A DNA stretch of 51,610 bases, taken from contig CAMCOS010000016.1 in NCBI GenBank assembly GCA_945876565.1, forward strand, positions 1 through 51,610, written 5' to 3'. Numbering within the stretch: position 1 is the first letter of the stretch; each line of letters begins with the position of its first letter. Below, piece after piece: positions 42,374 through 51,610 of the stretch. A model generated the notes under the pieces. The model saw only the letters and a program-made list of their open reading frames with translations. It was not told the DNA's origin and searched no databases. The stretch is from Lautropia mirabilis (GTDB taxonomy: Bacteria > Pseudomonadota > Gammaproteobacteria > Burkholderiales > Burkholderiaceae_B). The position numbers were made by a program, and so were the translations under genes.

Positions 42374-42715
42374 ATGTCTTTGCAAGATACGTCTGGTCTG
42401 GTTTTGGCTCAAGCTGGTGGCGACGCCAACTCCCTGATGGGGCTATTACCTATTATTCTCATGTTCGTCATCCTGTGGTTTTTGATGATCCGCCCCCAGA
42501 TGAAACGCCAGAAAGAACAAAAAGCATTGGTGGCCGGCTTGGCCAAGGGCGATGAGGTCATCACCGCCGGCGGGCTGGTTGGCAAGATCACCAAAGTCAC
42601 TGACAGCTATATTGGCGTTGAAGTTGCAGAACTGGCCGACAAGCCAGTGGAAATCCTGATTCAGCGCAACGCAGTCCAGGCCGTGCTACCAAAAGGCACG
42701 ATGAAGCAGCTGTAA
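42374..42715 (+). CDS. yajC: Sec translocase accessory subunit YajC
   Basis: 113 residues with one membrane helix (about 18-38, followed by RPQMKRQKEQ) and a cytoplasmic beta domain with GDEVITAGGLVGKI. It associates with SecDF-SecYEG and YidC. A strong AAGGAGG stands 6 b before ATG 42374. The distance to secD is 75 b and contains a GC-rich hairpin. Confidence 0.95.
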   Translation: MSLQDTSGLVLAQAGGDANSLMGLLPIILMFVILWFLMIRPQMKRQKEQKALVAGLAKGDEVITAGGLVGKITKVTDSYIGVEVAELADKPVEILIQRNAVQAVLPKGTMKQL

Positions 42716-42733
42716 GTCCTTCGGTCGATTAAG

Positions 42734-42764
42734 CCGCCGGCATCACGCCGGCGGTTGGCTTTTG
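42734..42764 (+). terminator. GC-rich hairpin with short T-run between yajC and secD
   Basis: CCGCCGGC (42734-42741) and GCCGGCGG (42747-42754) pair over a 5-base loop, followed by TTGGCTTTTG. It resembles a weak intrinsic terminator or attenuator lying inside the operon, and could lower transcription into secD. Confidence 0.5.
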
Positions 42765-42790
42765 TAACGCTAACGCTGGCGGCGCCTTTC

Positions 42791-44671
42791 ATGAACCGTT
42801 ATCCCCTTTGGAAGTATCTGACTGTATTGGTCACCCTTGTTATAGGTTTCCTTTACACGTTGCCGAATTTTTTCGGTGAAGCGCCAGCTGTTCAGGTTTC
42901 AAGTGCCAAATCAACCGTCAAAATCGAACCGGATATGCAGGGGCGAGTCGAAAATATTTTGGCTCAGGCGAACATTGTCAGTACAGGGTCTAGTTTTGAG
43001 CGCAGCGGCCCGATCGGGACAGTCAGAGTAAGGTTCGCCAGTACGGATACCCAACTGCAAGCGCGCGATGTCATCGAAAAGGCATTGAACCCAAACCCGG
43101 CAGACCCAAGCTACACCGTCGCACTGAATTTACTGCCCGCATCGCCCGAATGGCTAAGCGCAATTGGTGCAAACCCAATGTACTTGGGCTTAGACCTCAG
43201 GGGCGGTGTGCACTTTTTACTCCAAGTGGACATGCGAGGCGCTTTGACAGCGCGTTACGATTCACTCGCCACAGACATTCGAACAACCTTGCGCGATGCT
43301 CGCATCTCAAGCACCTCGGTTGAACGCGTTGATTTGTCCGTCATCACCGTTTTTGCTGACGACGATGCGCGCAGTCAGGGCTTGGCACTTCTTCGCAATC
43401 GCTATCCTGACATGGAGTTTTCTCAGGGCACAAGCCAAGGCATGAACAGTGGCCGCCCAATGTTAACGGGACAACTGAACCTGGCGTCAGTGGCCGCCGT
43501 GCAAAGCACCGCGTTAAAGCAAAACATCGTCACCTTGCATAACCGAATCAACGAACTCGGCGTGGCCGAACCCGTGATTCAGCAGCAAGGCGCTGATCGC
43601 ATCGTGGTTCAGTTGCCGGGCGTTCAGGACGTTGCCAAGGCCAAAGACATCCTTGGCCGCACAGCGACACTGGAAATCCGGTTGGTCGATGACTCACCTA
43701 CAGCCGTGGCGGCCTTGGCAGCAGGCACCGTGCCGTTTGGTCTAGAGCGCTACAACGACACCGATGGCCGACCACTGCTCTTGCGCCGCCAAGTCATCTT
43801 GTCTGGTGAAAACCTGCAAGACGCCCAGGCTGGCCGAGACTCTCAGAGCCAGCAGCCTGCCGTGCACCTGACACTAGACAACAAAGGTGCGCGCATCTTT
43901 CGTGACATCACGCGTGACAACATCGGCAAGCGCATGGCGATCCTTTTGTTTGAGAAAGGCAAAGGCCAAGTCGTTACTGCACCGGTGATCCGTAGCGAAA
44001 TTCCCGGTGGCCAAGTTCAGATTTCTGGCAGCATGAGCGCCGAAGAGGCAGCAGACATTTCGCTGCTGCTGCGAGCTGGCTCACTGGCTGCACCCATGAC
44101 CATCATCGAAGAGCGCACCATTGGCCCAAGCCTCGGTGCGGAGAACATCGCCAAAGGCTTTAGCGCGACCCTTTGGGGCTTTGTGGCGGTAACGATCTTC
44201 ATGATCGCTTATTACCGCTTGTTCGGACTGTTCTCGGCGATTGGCCTGACATTTAACGTCTGCTTGCTGCTGGCTTTGCTGTCGATGCTTCAAGCCACAT
44301 TAACACTGCCGGGTATTGCTGCGATTGCATTGACCATTGGCATGGCCATTGACGCCAACGTGCTGATTAACGAACGCATCCGGGAAGAGTTGCGCAGGGG
44401 CGAGTCACCCCAGTCCGCCATTCAGATCGGTTTTGATCGGGCGTGGGGAACCATTTTGGATTCAAACCTCACCACCCTAATTGTGGGCATTGCGCTATTG
44501 ATATTTGGCTCGGGTCCAGTGCGCGGCTTTGCGGTGGTGCATTGTCTGGGCATTCTGACCTCCATGTTTTCGGCTGTGGTTGGTGTACGGGCTTTGGTGA
44601 ACCTGAGCCATGGCGGGCGCAAGAAACTGCAAAGGCTGTCCATCGGCACAGTCTGGAAACCGAAGGACTGA
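42791..44671 (+). CDS. secD: Protein translocase subunit SecD
   Basis: 626 residues. A first membrane helix (about 8-28) precedes a large periplasmic region; GLDLRGGVHFLLQVDM is the D2 motif, and five further membrane helices follow from about residue 470, with the GMAIDANVLINER motif of the RND-like core. With SecF it uses the proton gradient to pull proteins across the inner membrane. The start MNRYPLWKYL fits the family. A 4-b gap leads to secF. Confidence 0.96.
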   Translation: MNRYPLWKYLTVLVTLVIGFLYTLPNFFGEAPAVQVSSAKSTVKIEPDMQGRVENILAQANIVSTGSSFERSGPIGTVRVRFASTDTQLQARDVIEKALNPNPADPSYTVALNLLPASPEWLSAIGANPMYLGLDLRGGVHFLLQVDMRGALTARYDSLATDIRTTLRDARISSTSVERVDLSVITVFADDDARSQGLALLRNRYPDMEFSQGTSQGMNSGRPMLTGQLNLASVAAVQSTALKQNIVTLHNRINELGVAEPVIQQQGADRIVVQLPGVQDVAKAKDILGRTATLEIRLVDDSPTAVAALAAGTVPFGLERYNDTDGRPLLLRRQVILSGENLQDAQAGRDSQSQQPAVHLTLDNKGARIFRDITRDNIGKRMAILLFEKGKGQVVTAPVIRSEIPGGQVQISGSMSAEEAADISLLLRAGSLAAPMTIIEERTIGPSLGAENIAKGFSATLWGFVAVTIFMIAYYRLFGLFSAIGLTFNVCLLLALLSMLQATLTLPGIAAIALTIGMAIDANVLINERIREELRRGESPQSAIQIGFDRAWGTILDSNLTTLIVGIALLIFGSGPVRGFAVVHCLGILTSMFSAVVGVRALVNLSHGGRKKLQRLSIGTVWKPKD

Positions 44672-44675
44672 CAAC

Positions 44676-45623
44676 ATGGAACTCTTTCGCATCTCTCGAA
44701 CCATTCCTTTCATGCGCCATTCTCTGGCGCTGAACCTGATTAGCTTCACGTTTTTCGTTTTGGCTGTTTTCTTTATCGCAACCCGCGGATTTAATCTGTC
44801 GATTGAATTCACAGGCGGTACGGTGATCGAACTGACCTACCCCGATGCGGCACCGTTGGTCGAAATTCGCGAGCAGCTCGGTGGACTGGGTTACGCAGAC
44901 TTTCAAGTTCAAAACTTTGGCACCTCCAGGGATGTTCTGATTCGCCTACCCATCATTGAGGGGCTATCTTCGGCTGACCAAAGTCAGGCTGTAATGGCCG
45001 CACTGATGACCAATGCGCCGGACGTCGTCTTGCAACGTGTGGAGTTCGTGGGACCTCAAATTGGGCGTGAACTAATTGAGAGCGGATTGCTCGCCCTGTT
45101 GTTTGTGATTATCGGCATTGTGGCCTACCTCGCCATCCGGTTTGAGTGGAAATTCGCCGTCGCTGGCGTGGTGGCAAACCTGCATGATGTGGTCATCATA
45201 CTGGGATTTTTTTCGTTCTTTCAATGGGAGTTCTCACTCTCCGTTCTGGCCGGCGTGCTTGCGGTGTTGGGCTATTCGGTTAATGAGTCTGTTGTGATCA
45301 TGGACCGAATCCGTGAGACTTTTCGAAAGCTCAGAAATGCAGAAGTCCGAGATGTAATTGACGGTGCCATCACGGAGACCATGTCTCGCACGATCATCAC
45401 GCACGGATCGACGCAGATCATGGTGTTGTCGATGTACATTTTTGGTGGACCAACGCTTGAGTATTTTTCACTTGCGCTGACCATCGGCATTTGGTTTGGT
45501 ATCTACTCTTCCATCTTTGTGGCCGCCTCGATCGCTCTGTGGCTTGGCGTCAAGCGTGAAGATCTGGTCAAGCCGCCCAAAAAGACCGATGAGCTTGAAG
45601 AGGTTTACACCCAAGATCCGTAA
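44676..45623 (+). CDS. secF: Protein translocase subunit SecF
   Basis: 315 residues with six membrane helices. The first is about residues 17-38, followed by the periplasmic IEFTGGT motif; VGPQIGREL and YSVNESVVIMDRIRE are family signatures. It forms the SecDF pump with the product of the gene just upstream. The 182-b gap downstream of it holds an imperfect 15-bp repeat (45630-45659) and no gene. Confidence 0.96.
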   Translation: MELFRISRTIPFMRHSLALNLISFTFFVLAVFFIATRGFNLSIEFTGGTVIELTYPDAAPLVEIREQLGGLGYADFQVQNFGTSRDVLIRLPIIEGLSSADQSQAVMAALMTNAPDVVLQRVEFVGPQIGRELIESGLLALLFVIIGIVAYLAIRFEWKFAVAGVVANLHDVVIILGFFSFFQWEFSLSVLAGVLAVLGYSVNESVVIMDRIRETFRKLRNAEVRDVIDGAITETMSRTIITHGSTQIMVLSMYIFGGPTLEYFSLALTIGIWFGIYSSIFVAASIALWLGVKREDLVKPPKKTDELEEVYTQDP

Positions 45624-45805
45624 GCAGCGAGAGTTTCAGCAACAAGGGTTTGAGCAATTTACGGACTCCACAAGAACCTGAACCTTCGTTGGAGTTATGA
45701 TCGTGAAGTCAGCCGGCGGCGTCATGATGCCGCTGCGCTTGAAACCATCCGCATTCAAATTTTTAAGGACGCCCCCGGGATCAACACCCGTTTCGGCGAC
45801 ATGGA

Positions 45806-47161
45806 ATGACTACAACCACCAAGAAAGTGTTCATCCGCACCTTCGGCTGCCAGATGAATGAATACGACTCAGACAAAATGTTTGACGTACTCGGCAAAGA
45901 CTCCCCAGCCGAACTCACCGCCAATCCAGAAGACGCGGACGTTATTCTCTTTAACACCTGCTCGATTCGAGACAAAGCACAGCACAAGGTCTTCTCTGAT
46001 CTCGGTCGCGTGCGGGAACTCAAAGAAGCAAACCCCAAGCTCATCATTGGTGTGGGCGGCTGTGTGGCTAGCCAGGAAGGTGCGGCCATCGTCCAACGCG
46101 CGCCCTATGTCGATATCGTGTTTGGCCCACAAACCCTACATCGCTTGCCTGAGCTCATTGAAAAGCGTCGCACGCTGGGCAAACCACAGGTTGATATCAG
46201 CTTCCCAGAAATCGAAAAGTTTGATGCAATGCCCCCACCGCGCAAAGATGGGCCCACTGCCTTTGTTTCAATCATGGAAGGATGTAGCAAGTATTGCAGC
46301 TTCTGTGTCGTGCCCTATACGCGCGGCGAAGAAATTTCCCGTCCATTTGACGACGTCTTGGTGGAAGTCGCTGACCTCGCTGACCAGGGTGTCAAGGAAG
46401 TCACGCTACTTGGTCAAAACGTCAATGCCTACCGCGCGCTGATGGGCGATGGGCAAACGATGGCTGACTTTGCCACGCTGCTTGACTATGTGCATGAGAT
46501 TCCCGGCATCGAGCGTATCCGTTACACCACATCGCACCCCAAAGAAATGACCAATCGCTTGATCGACGCCTACGCTCGATTGCCCAAGCTCGTGTCATTC
46601 CTGCACCTGCCCGTACAAGCCGGCAGTGACCGAGTGTTAGCGGCCATGAAGCGGGGCTACACCACCCTGGAATTCAAATCTATTGTGCGACGCTTGCGGC
46701 AGGCCAGACCCGACATTACCCTGTCGTCGGACTTTATTGTGGGCTTTCCGGGCGAGACCGACGCCGACTTTGAGAAAACCATGCAACTGATCCGAGACAT
46801 TCAGTTTGACACGTCTTTTTCTTTTATCTACTCGCCACGCCCTGGAACGCCAGCCGCAGACTTGTCGGACGATACCCCTGCCGCGGTCAAGCTGCAGCGT
46901 CTGCAAAGTTTGCAGGCGCTCATCGGCGAGCAAGCCAGCGCCATTGCGCAGGCCATGCTCGGCACCACCCAAACCATCTTGGTCGAAGGCCCTTCGCGGC
47001 GTGACCCGGGTGAACTCATGGGGCGCACACAAAACAACCGCATCGTGAATTTTGTTGGTTCAGCCCGCTTGATTGGAGAGCTAGTAGATGTCACCATCAC
47101 GGCCGCCTACACCAATAGCCTGCGTGGTGAAGTTCTCACCAGACAGACGCACCTCGCATGA
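45806..47161 (+). CDS. miaB: tRNA-2-methylthio-N6-dimethylallyladenosine synthase
   Basis: 451 residues of radical-SAM methylthiotransferase. The N-terminal UPF0004 domain has cysteines at 15, 50 and 84 for one cluster, the radical-SAM domain has CSKYCSFC (Cys160, 164, 167) for the second, and a C-terminal TRAM domain follows (about 380-445). It adds the methylthio group to i6A37. ATG 45806 is used; its stop overlaps the ybeZ start (ATGA). Confidence 0.96.
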   Translation: MTTTTKKVFIRTFGCQMNEYDSDKMFDVLGKDSPAELTANPEDADVILFNTCSIRDKAQHKVFSDLGRVRELKEANPKLIIGVGGCVASQEGAAIVQRAPYVDIVFGPQTLHRLPELIEKRRTLGKPQVDISFPEIEKFDAMPPPRKDGPTAFVSIMEGCSKYCSFCVVPYTRGEEISRPFDDVLVEVADLADQGVKEVTLLGQNVNAYRALMGDGQTMADFATLLDYVHEIPGIERIRYTTSHPKEMTNRLIDAYARLPKLVSFLHLPVQAGSDRVLAAMKRGYTTLEFKSIVRRLRQARPDITLSSDFIVGFPGETDADFEKTMQLIRDIQFDTSFSFIYSPRPGTPAADLSDDTPAAVKLQRLQSLQALIGEQASAIAQAMLGTTQTILVEGPSRRDPGELMGRTQNNRIVNFVGSARLIGELVDVTITAAYTNSLRGEVLTRQTHLA

Positions 47162-48126
47162 GCAACACCATGAAGCGCATCAAACTCGACGGCCCGAACC
47201 AGCAGCTTGCCCGGCTTTGCGGCCCGCTTGATGAGAACCTTCGTCAAATCAGCCAGGCACTCGGTGTGGCCATTGGTCGGCGCGGCAATCAATTTGAAAT
47301 CAGTGGCGAGCAGGCCCAGCAAGCCGAGCAGGCTGCCACATTGCTCACCAAATTGCATGCCCAGACTCAGACTCGAGACCTGTCCTTGGACGAAGTGCAA
47401 CTCGGTATTGCCGAAGTCCGCGCAAGCCAGCCGTCGCCCAAACCCGCGCAGCCCAATACAGACTACCAGCTGCGCACCCGCAGAAATGACTTAAAGCCGC
47501 GCACGCCGCGCCAGGCTGATTACATTGACAATATTCTGAAGCATGACATCACATTTGGGATCGGCCCCGCGGGTACCGGCAAGACGTGGTTGGCTGTTGC
47601 CTGCGCCATTGATGCACTCGAACGTGACAACGTACAGCGCCTGATTTTGACCAGACCGGCCGTTGAGGCAGGCGAGCGGCTCGGGTTCCTGCCCGGTGAC
47701 CTTGCACAAAAGGTTGACCCCTATTTGCGGCCACTTTACGACGCACTCTACGACCTGATGGGGTTTGACAAGGTTCAGCGACTGTTCGAAAAGCAAACGA
47801 TCGAGATTGCCCCACTTGCCTACATGCGTGGTCGCACCTTAAACAATGCATTTGTGATACTGGATGAAGCGCAAAACACCACACCCGAACAAATGAAAAT
47901 GTTCCTCACGCGCATCGGCTTTGGGAGTAAAGCCGTCATCACTGGCGATCCAACCCAGGTCGATCTGCAGCGCGGCCAAACCAGTGGCCTGACGCATGCC
48001 ACGGGCATACTGGCCGAGGTGCCGGGTATCGCCACGACCGCTTTCACCAGCCGAGATGTGGTTCGCCACCCCTTGGTGGCACGAATTGTTGACGCCTATG
48101 AAATGCACGCCCAACAAAACCCCTGA
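47158..48126 (+). CDS. ybeZ: PhoH-like ATPase YbeZ
   Basis: 322 residues. After an N-terminal KH-like part comes a PhoH NTPase domain with Walker A GPAGTGKT (136-143) and Walker B VILDEAQN. It partners the endonuclease-like YbeY in RNA/ribosome quality control, and the two genes overlap by 29 b here, supporting joint synthesis. The start overlaps the miaB stop. Confidence 0.94.
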   Translation: MSNTMKRIKLDGPNQQLARLCGPLDENLRQISQALGVAIGRRGNQFEISGEQAQQAEQAATLLTKLHAQTQTRDLSLDEVQLGIAEVRASQPSPKPAQPNTDYQLRTRRNDLKPRTPRQADYIDNILKHDITFGIGPAGTGKTWLAVACAIDALERDNVQRLILTRPAVEAGERLGFLPGDLAQKVDPYLRPLYDALYDLMGFDKVQRLFEKQTIEIAPLAYMRGRTLNNAFVILDEAQNTTPEQMKMFLTRIGFGSKAVITGDPTQVDLQRGQTSGLTHATGILAEVPGIATTAFTSRDVVRHPLVARIVDAYEMHAQQNP

Positions 48127-48583
48127 GTTGTCACTGGCGGTGCAATACGGCATCGATGACCCACAGCTTGCGCGCTGGCGTATTCGGCGGTGGGTGCAGG
48201 GCGCACTGGCCATGTCAGATACTCGCGAGGTTAGCCGCCTGAACCTCACGGTTCGTCTAGTCGGCAAAGCCGAAGGCAAGTCTTTGAACCGGACATACCG
48301 CCACAAAGACTATGCCACCAACGTACTGACGTTTCAGTACGATGCCATGGCGCAAGACGCGGGTCTCATCATGGGTGATGTGGTGATCTGCACCCCAGTC
48401 TTAAAGCAAGAGGCAAAGGCACAGAAAAAGCCCTACCTGCATCACGCTGCGCACTTGGTGGTGCATGGCACGTTGCACGCACTCGGTTACGACCACATCC
48501 AAAAGCGCGAAGCAGCGCAAATGGAGCAGTTAGAGCGGCAAATTCTGGTCCGTTTTGGCATTGCCGATCCTTATGCTGCCTAG
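48098..48583 (+). CDS. ybeY: rRNA maturation/endoribonuclease YbeY
   Basis: 161 residues. The metal motif HGTLHALGYDH gives His123, His127 and His133, the zinc ligands of YbeY. It acts in 16S rRNA 3'-end processing and 70S quality control. ATG 48098 lies inside the ybeZ gene; starting further upstream would lengthen the overlap with no family match. Confidence 0.93.
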   Translation: MKCTPNKTPELSLAVQYGIDDPQLARWRIRRWVQGALAMSDTREVSRLNLTVRLVGKAEGKSLNRTYRHKDYATNVLTFQYDAMAQDAGLIMGDVVICTPVLKQEAKAQKKPYLHHAAHLVVHGTLHALGYDHIQKREAAQMEQLERQILVRFGIADPYAA

Positions 48584-48705
48584 GCAGAGTCATGGCATGT
48601 GCATGAAAGCCCTAATGAACATTGTGGTCATTCGATCATGCCCAAGGCTGGACTGTCACGCACTTTAGGTTATCCTAAGGGTGTCGAAACTTGATTGCAC
48701 ACGCA

Positions 48706-49590
48706 ATGCCAGAACCCTACCCTAGTGAGCCTGGTCAGGAACCAGGCAAGAGATCCTCTCCCAAAAAATCCCTTGTCGATCGTATTCTTTCGCTGGTTCG
48801 CGGAGAACCAGAAGATCGGGAGGGTATCTTCACGGTGCTTGAAGCCGCCCGAGAACGTGATCTGATCGACAGCAACGCCTACAGCATGCTCAAAGGGGCA
48901 CTCGCTGTCTCGGACCAGACCGCTGCAGACATCATGGTGCCTCGCGCACGCATGGACTTGCTCGATGTCGCGGAACCATTCTCAAGCCTGCTACCAAAAA
49001 TTGTCGAGATGGCTCACTCGCGCTTTCCCGTTTATGAGGACTCCACCGACAACATCCTCGGGATCTTCATGACCAAGGATCTGTTGCGCCACATGCTTAA
49101 TCCGGCACTCACACTCAGAGACTTGGTGCGCCCGGCGGTTTATATTCCCGAAACCAAGCGGGTCAACGTGTTGTTGCAAGAATTCCGTAGTCACCGCAAC
49201 CACATTGCCATCGTCATTGACGAGCACGGCGGGATCACTGGACTCGTGACACTTGAAGACGTTCTTGAACAAATCGTGGGCGCCATCGAAGACGAGTACG
49301 ACGACAGCGAACAGACCATATTTCCGGACGGCCACAACACTTGGCGGATTCTGGCCACCACCGAACTGTCCGAGGTTAACCACTTGCTTGACTGTGATCT
49401 CCCGGAGGGCGATTACGACACCATCGGTGGTTGGTTGGCTCACGAACTCGGCCGTATCCCGCGACGCGGAGATCGACATGCCATCGAAGATCTTCAGTTC
49501 GAAGTGTTACGCGCCGACACACGCCGGGCACTTTGGGTGCGCGCCCGACGCCTGCCCCACCTGAAGGCCAAGACAGACGAGCAAGCTTAA
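48706..49590 (+). CDS. corC: CorC/HlyC-type CBS-domain protein
   Basis: 294 residues without membrane segments: two CBS domains (about 70-195, starting at ADIMVPRARM) and a CorC_HlyC domain (about 205-290). In this position between ybeY and lnt the gene is called corC/ybeX. It has been linked to Mg/Co efflux and, with YbeY, to ribosome function. ATG 48706 is used; TTG 48691 with AAGGGTG upstream is an alternative start. Confidence 0.9.
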   Translation: MPEPYPSEPGQEPGKRSSPKKSLVDRILSLVRGEPEDREGIFTVLEAARERDLIDSNAYSMLKGALAVSDQTAADIMVPRARMDLLDVAEPFSSLLPKIVEMAHSRFPVYEDSTDNILGIFMTKDLLRHMLNPALTLRDLVRPAVYIPETKRVNVLLQEFRSHRNHIAIVIDEHGGITGLVTLEDVLEQIVGAIEDEYDDSEQTIFPDGHNTWRILATTELSEVNHLLDCDLPEGDYDTIGGWLAHELGRIPRRGDRHAIEDLQFEVLRADTRRALWVRARRLPHLKAKTDEQA

Positions 49591-49597
49591 CCACACC

Positions 49598-51193
49598 ATG
49601 CAGGCGCGCATGAACCTGTTCTGGCCTGCATGGTATGGTTCCGTTTACGCACTGACATTCGCGCCCGGGCCCCTGCCAGATTGGTCGCTGGCGTGGGTGC
49701 AGATTGTTACGCTGGCGCTGCTCGCTCACTGGTCATTTAGCCGATCTCCACGGCAAGCTGCCATCACCGCACTTGCATTTGGTGCGGCATTGTTTGTGGT
49801 TGGTCTTTACTGGCTAACCATCAGCATGCATGTCTACGGTCAGATGGCATTGCCACTGGCCTGGCTGGCTTTGCTGTTGTTTAGCCTCTATCTCGCGCTT
49901 TACCCGGCCTTGGCGAGCTGGTTGACGGCCAAGCTGCTCACAGGCGCTGACCAGATTTCACCGGCAAGCCTAGTTTGGATGGCTTCAGTTTGGGCCAGCG
50001 CCTGGACGCTAACCGAGTTACTGCGCGGCTGGGTTTTTACTGGCTTCCCATGGCTGTCGACTGCTTATGGTCAGGCCGACAGTTGGCTATCTGGCTGGGC
50101 AGTGATCGTCGGCGCGCATGGCACCACTTGGGTCACGGCATGGATTGCTGGTGCGATTGCAGCCACACTACACGCTGAAACAAAACAAAAAGAAAGTTCA
50201 TTCACCCCGAAACGGGGCATGGCACTGTCGATTGCCATTGTCATGACCTTCGCGGGCGCCTGGCTGCAACAAAGTGCGTTTACCCAGCCAACCGGTGAAC
50301 CGTTAGTGGCCAGGCTCATCCAGGGCAACGTTGACCAAGGCATCAAGTTTGACCGCGAGCAGTTTGAGCAAATACACCAACATCATCTTGAGCTCGCCCG
50401 CCACCAAGCCAATTCAAACGCCCAAACCCCAACGCCAGACTTGATCGTATTGCCCGAAACAGTGATCCCGCTGCTGTCGCATCAAGTGCCTGCCAGTCAG
50501 TGGCAAGATTGGGTCTCTGTGTCGCAACAGCGAGGCAGCGCTTTGTTGCTAGGCGCACCGCTGTATGGCCCACAACCGCAACGCTACACCAACAGCGTCA
50601 TCTTGATTGATTCGAGCGCCTACCCTGCCGCACTTGCGCAAGGCCTTGCACCAGCTCGCTATGACAAGCAGCACCTAGTGCCCTTTGGTGAGTTTGTACC
50701 GGTGGGGTTTCGATGGTTTATTGATCTGATGCGCATTCCGCTGGGGGATTTTTCAGCGGGCGATGCTGGCCAGATGCCCTTTAACGTTCAGTCCCAGCAA
50801 ATCGCACCCAATATCTGCTACGAAGACATCTTCGGGCACGAGCTACTGCCTGCGGTCAGGCAAGGTGCCACTATCTTGGCTAACTTCAGCAACCTGGGCT
50901 GGTTTGGTGACAGCTGGGCGCTGCGTCAACATTGGCAAATGGCCCGGTTTCGCAGCATGGAGACGCGTCGACCAACACTGCGTGCGACCAACACGGGCAT
51001 GACTGGTGCCATCGACCCTTCGGGGCGCGTGATTGCCGTCTTGCCCACCATGGCCGCCGGTTACGTGGACGTCCAAGTTCAGGGCCACCGAGGGCTCACG
51101 CCATACACACGCTGGGGGAACTACCCTGTCTGGGTGCTAGCATGCGGCATACTGTTTATTGGTCTGGTTCGTCGACGAAAGAAGCAGGCTTGA
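49598..51193 (+). CDS. lnt: Apolipoprotein N-acyltransferase
   Basis: 531 residues. About seven membrane helices fill residues 10-215 and the C-terminus; the nitrilase domain between (about 225-490) holds the catalytic triad Glu287 (LPETVIP), Lys357 (YDKQHLVPFGE) and Cys407 (NICYED). Spacing is close to E. coli Lnt. It adds the third acyl chain to lipoprotein N-termini, enabling Lol export. It begins 7 b after corC. Downstream the coding frame ends and a short gap with an 11-bp repeat follows. Confidence 0.95.
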   Translation: MQARMNLFWPAWYGSVYALTFAPGPLPDWSLAWVQIVTLALLAHWSFSRSPRQAAITALAFGAALFVVGLYWLTISMHVYGQMALPLAWLALLLFSLYLALYPALASWLTAKLLTGADQISPASLVWMASVWASAWTLTELLRGWVFTGFPWLSTAYGQADSWLSGWAVIVGAHGTTWVTAWIAGAIAATLHAETKQKESSFTPKRGMALSIAIVMTFAGAWLQQSAFTQPTGEPLVARLIQGNVDQGIKFDREQFEQIHQHHLELARHQANSNAQTPTPDLIVLPETVIPLLSHQVPASQWQDWVSVSQQRGSALLLGAPLYGPQPQRYTNSVILIDSSAYPAALAQGLAPARYDKQHLVPFGEFVPVGFRWFIDLMRIPLGDFSAGDAGQMPFNVQSQQIAPNICYEDIFGHELLPAVRQGATILANFSNLGWFGDSWALRQHWQMARFRSMETRRPTLRATNTGMTGAIDPSGRVIAVLPTMAAGYVDVQVQGHRGLTPYTRWGNYPVWVLACGILFIGLVRRRKKQA

Positions 51194-51207
51194 CTTGGGT
51201 CTAAATT

Positions 51208-51229
51208 GGACCTGAACCGGACCTCAACC
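51208..51229. repeat. 11-bp imperfect tandem repeat after lnt
   Basis: GGACCTGAACC (51208-51218) is followed by GGACCTCAACC (51219-51229), one mismatch. The 88-b gap from lnt to the next start holds nothing else recognisable. Confidence 0.5.
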
Positions 51230-51281
51230 AAATCTAGACTAAACCTAAGCCGACCCGCCACCAAACTCACTTTCCCACCAC

Positions 51282-51509
51282 ATGCCTGAATCTTTGCTAG
51301 TACGGTCTCTGGATGACATCACGCAAATCGACGCCATGTCTTGGGATGCACTGAATGCACAAGCCGGTGGGTCTGTCTTGACCTCCCATCGTTTTTTAGC
51401 GGCTTTTGAGCAGTCAGGCAGTGTTTGCCCCGAGACAGGCTGGCAAGCGCAACATCTGATGATCCTATTTTCCTCAGTTGACCCCTTCACAATACAGCGC
51501 AAACCGTGA
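51282..51509 (+). pseudogene. FemAB/GNAT-like (DUF482) acyltransferase, N-terminal fragment
   Basis: The first 60-63 codons match the start of the DUF482/GNAT family commonly found in this order: a strand opening LLVRSLDDI, WDALN, FLAAFEQSGS and ETGWQAQHL. Family members run to about 380 residues. After about base 51470 the sequence no longer resembles the family, and the frame ends at a stop at 51507-51509. The likeliest reading is disruption by an insertion, like the dehydratase at the left edge; a plain frameshift was checked by eye and no other frame recovers family sequence. Confidence 0.6.
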
Positions 51510-51537
51510 TTTGATGGGGGTTTGCACATGATTGGGA

Positions 51538-51558
51538 GAGTCACCCAATGGGTGAGTC
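51538..51558. repeat. Near-perfect 21-bp palindrome over a start codon
   Basis: TCACCCA (51541-51547) and TGGGTGA (51549-51555) pair around a single A, and two further outer pairs extend it (51538-51558, one mismatch). The ATG of the ORF that runs off the window uses the central A. It may be a repressor site or an RNA structure that masks the start codon. Confidence 0.55.
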
Positions 51559-51610
51559 AAAATTAGAGCCGACTGCGGTGGCGAAGGCGGTACAAAATGC
51601 GATGACCGAG
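51548..51610 (+). CDS. Unidentified ORF start, running off the window
   Basis: ATG 51548 opens 21 codons (beginning MGESKLEPTAVAKAV) with no stop before the window ends. I do not recognise the protein. Its position right after a disrupted gene makes a mobile-element gene likely, but this rests on context only. No ribosome site is clear; GGGAGAG lies 8-14 b upstream, within the palindrome's left side. Confidence 0.35.
   Translation, partial: MGESKLEPTAVAKAVQNAMTE

Noticed and set aside
45624-45805. Possible small gene before miaB (ATG near 45697)
   Set aside because: The frame continues into miaB out of phase and codes nothing recognisable; the gap is probably a leader or promoter region.

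Overview
This window reads as a piece of a betaproteobacterial chromosome, most likely order Burkholderiales and probably near Alcaligenaceae. The assignment rests on gene order (tkt-gap-pgk, fba-purC-purE-purK-threonylcarbamoyl-AMP synthase, queA-tgt-yajC-secD-secF, miaB-ybeZ-ybeY-corC-lnt) and on the look of the proteins; no rRNA or marker alignment was possible. Coding density is very high. Many genes are joined by ATGA or GTGA start/stop overlaps. No gap exceeds 300 bases: the longest are about 182 b (45624-45805) and 174 b (2643-2816). I saw no tRNA, rRNA or CRISPR array.

Layout. 1-160 is the right end of an IS200/IS605-type element: a TnpA C-terminus followed by a hairpin. It sits inside an IlvD/Edd-family sugar-acid dehydratase gene, which is cut to about 303 codons. 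Upstream of that gene lie a GT39/ArnT-like glycosyltransferase and tcdA. 3805-8863 is a plus-strand run of an MFS transporter, a ChaC-like gamma-glutamylcyclotransferase, pdxH, a flavin reductase, an LhgO-like oxidase and purU. A RodZ-like HTH membrane protein follows. 10054-14024 is a divergent LysR / TPP-enzyme / glutaryl-CoA dehydrogenase unit. 14034-18778 (minus) holds tsaC/sua5, purK, purE, purC and fba.

18892-24160 is a mixed block: a methyltransferase, mogA, and a two-gene operon of a DUF3141 protein plus a phosphate acyltransferase. The DUF3141 protein keeps a Cys-Asp-His set spaced much like that of PHA synthase and carries a basic, phasin/histone-like tail. Its promoter has a perfect 15-bp palindrome over the -35 box. 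This operon is the most interesting feature here. The block lies between pgk and fba, where pyruvate kinase is usual in relatives. 24183-28447 (minus) is pgk-gap-tkt.

28588-40000 contains rsmE, an orphan barstar-like gene, the malic enzyme maeB, a PCMH-type FAD-binding protein, an aminotransferase, a lytic transglycosylase, ubiD, an orphan FecCD permease, upp and dacB. 40124-51193 is a plus-strand housekeeping stretch: tRNA queuosine synthesis (queA, tgt), protein export (yajC, secD, secF), tRNA methylthiolation (miaB), ribosome maturation/PhoH (ybeZ, ybeY), corC and the lipoprotein acyltransferase lnt.

The right edge (51282-51610) is a FemAB/GNAT-like gene that loses family similarity after about 63 codons, followed by foreign-looking sequence with the start of an unidentified ORF centred on a palindrome. 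Both ends of the window therefore look like mobile-element junctions.
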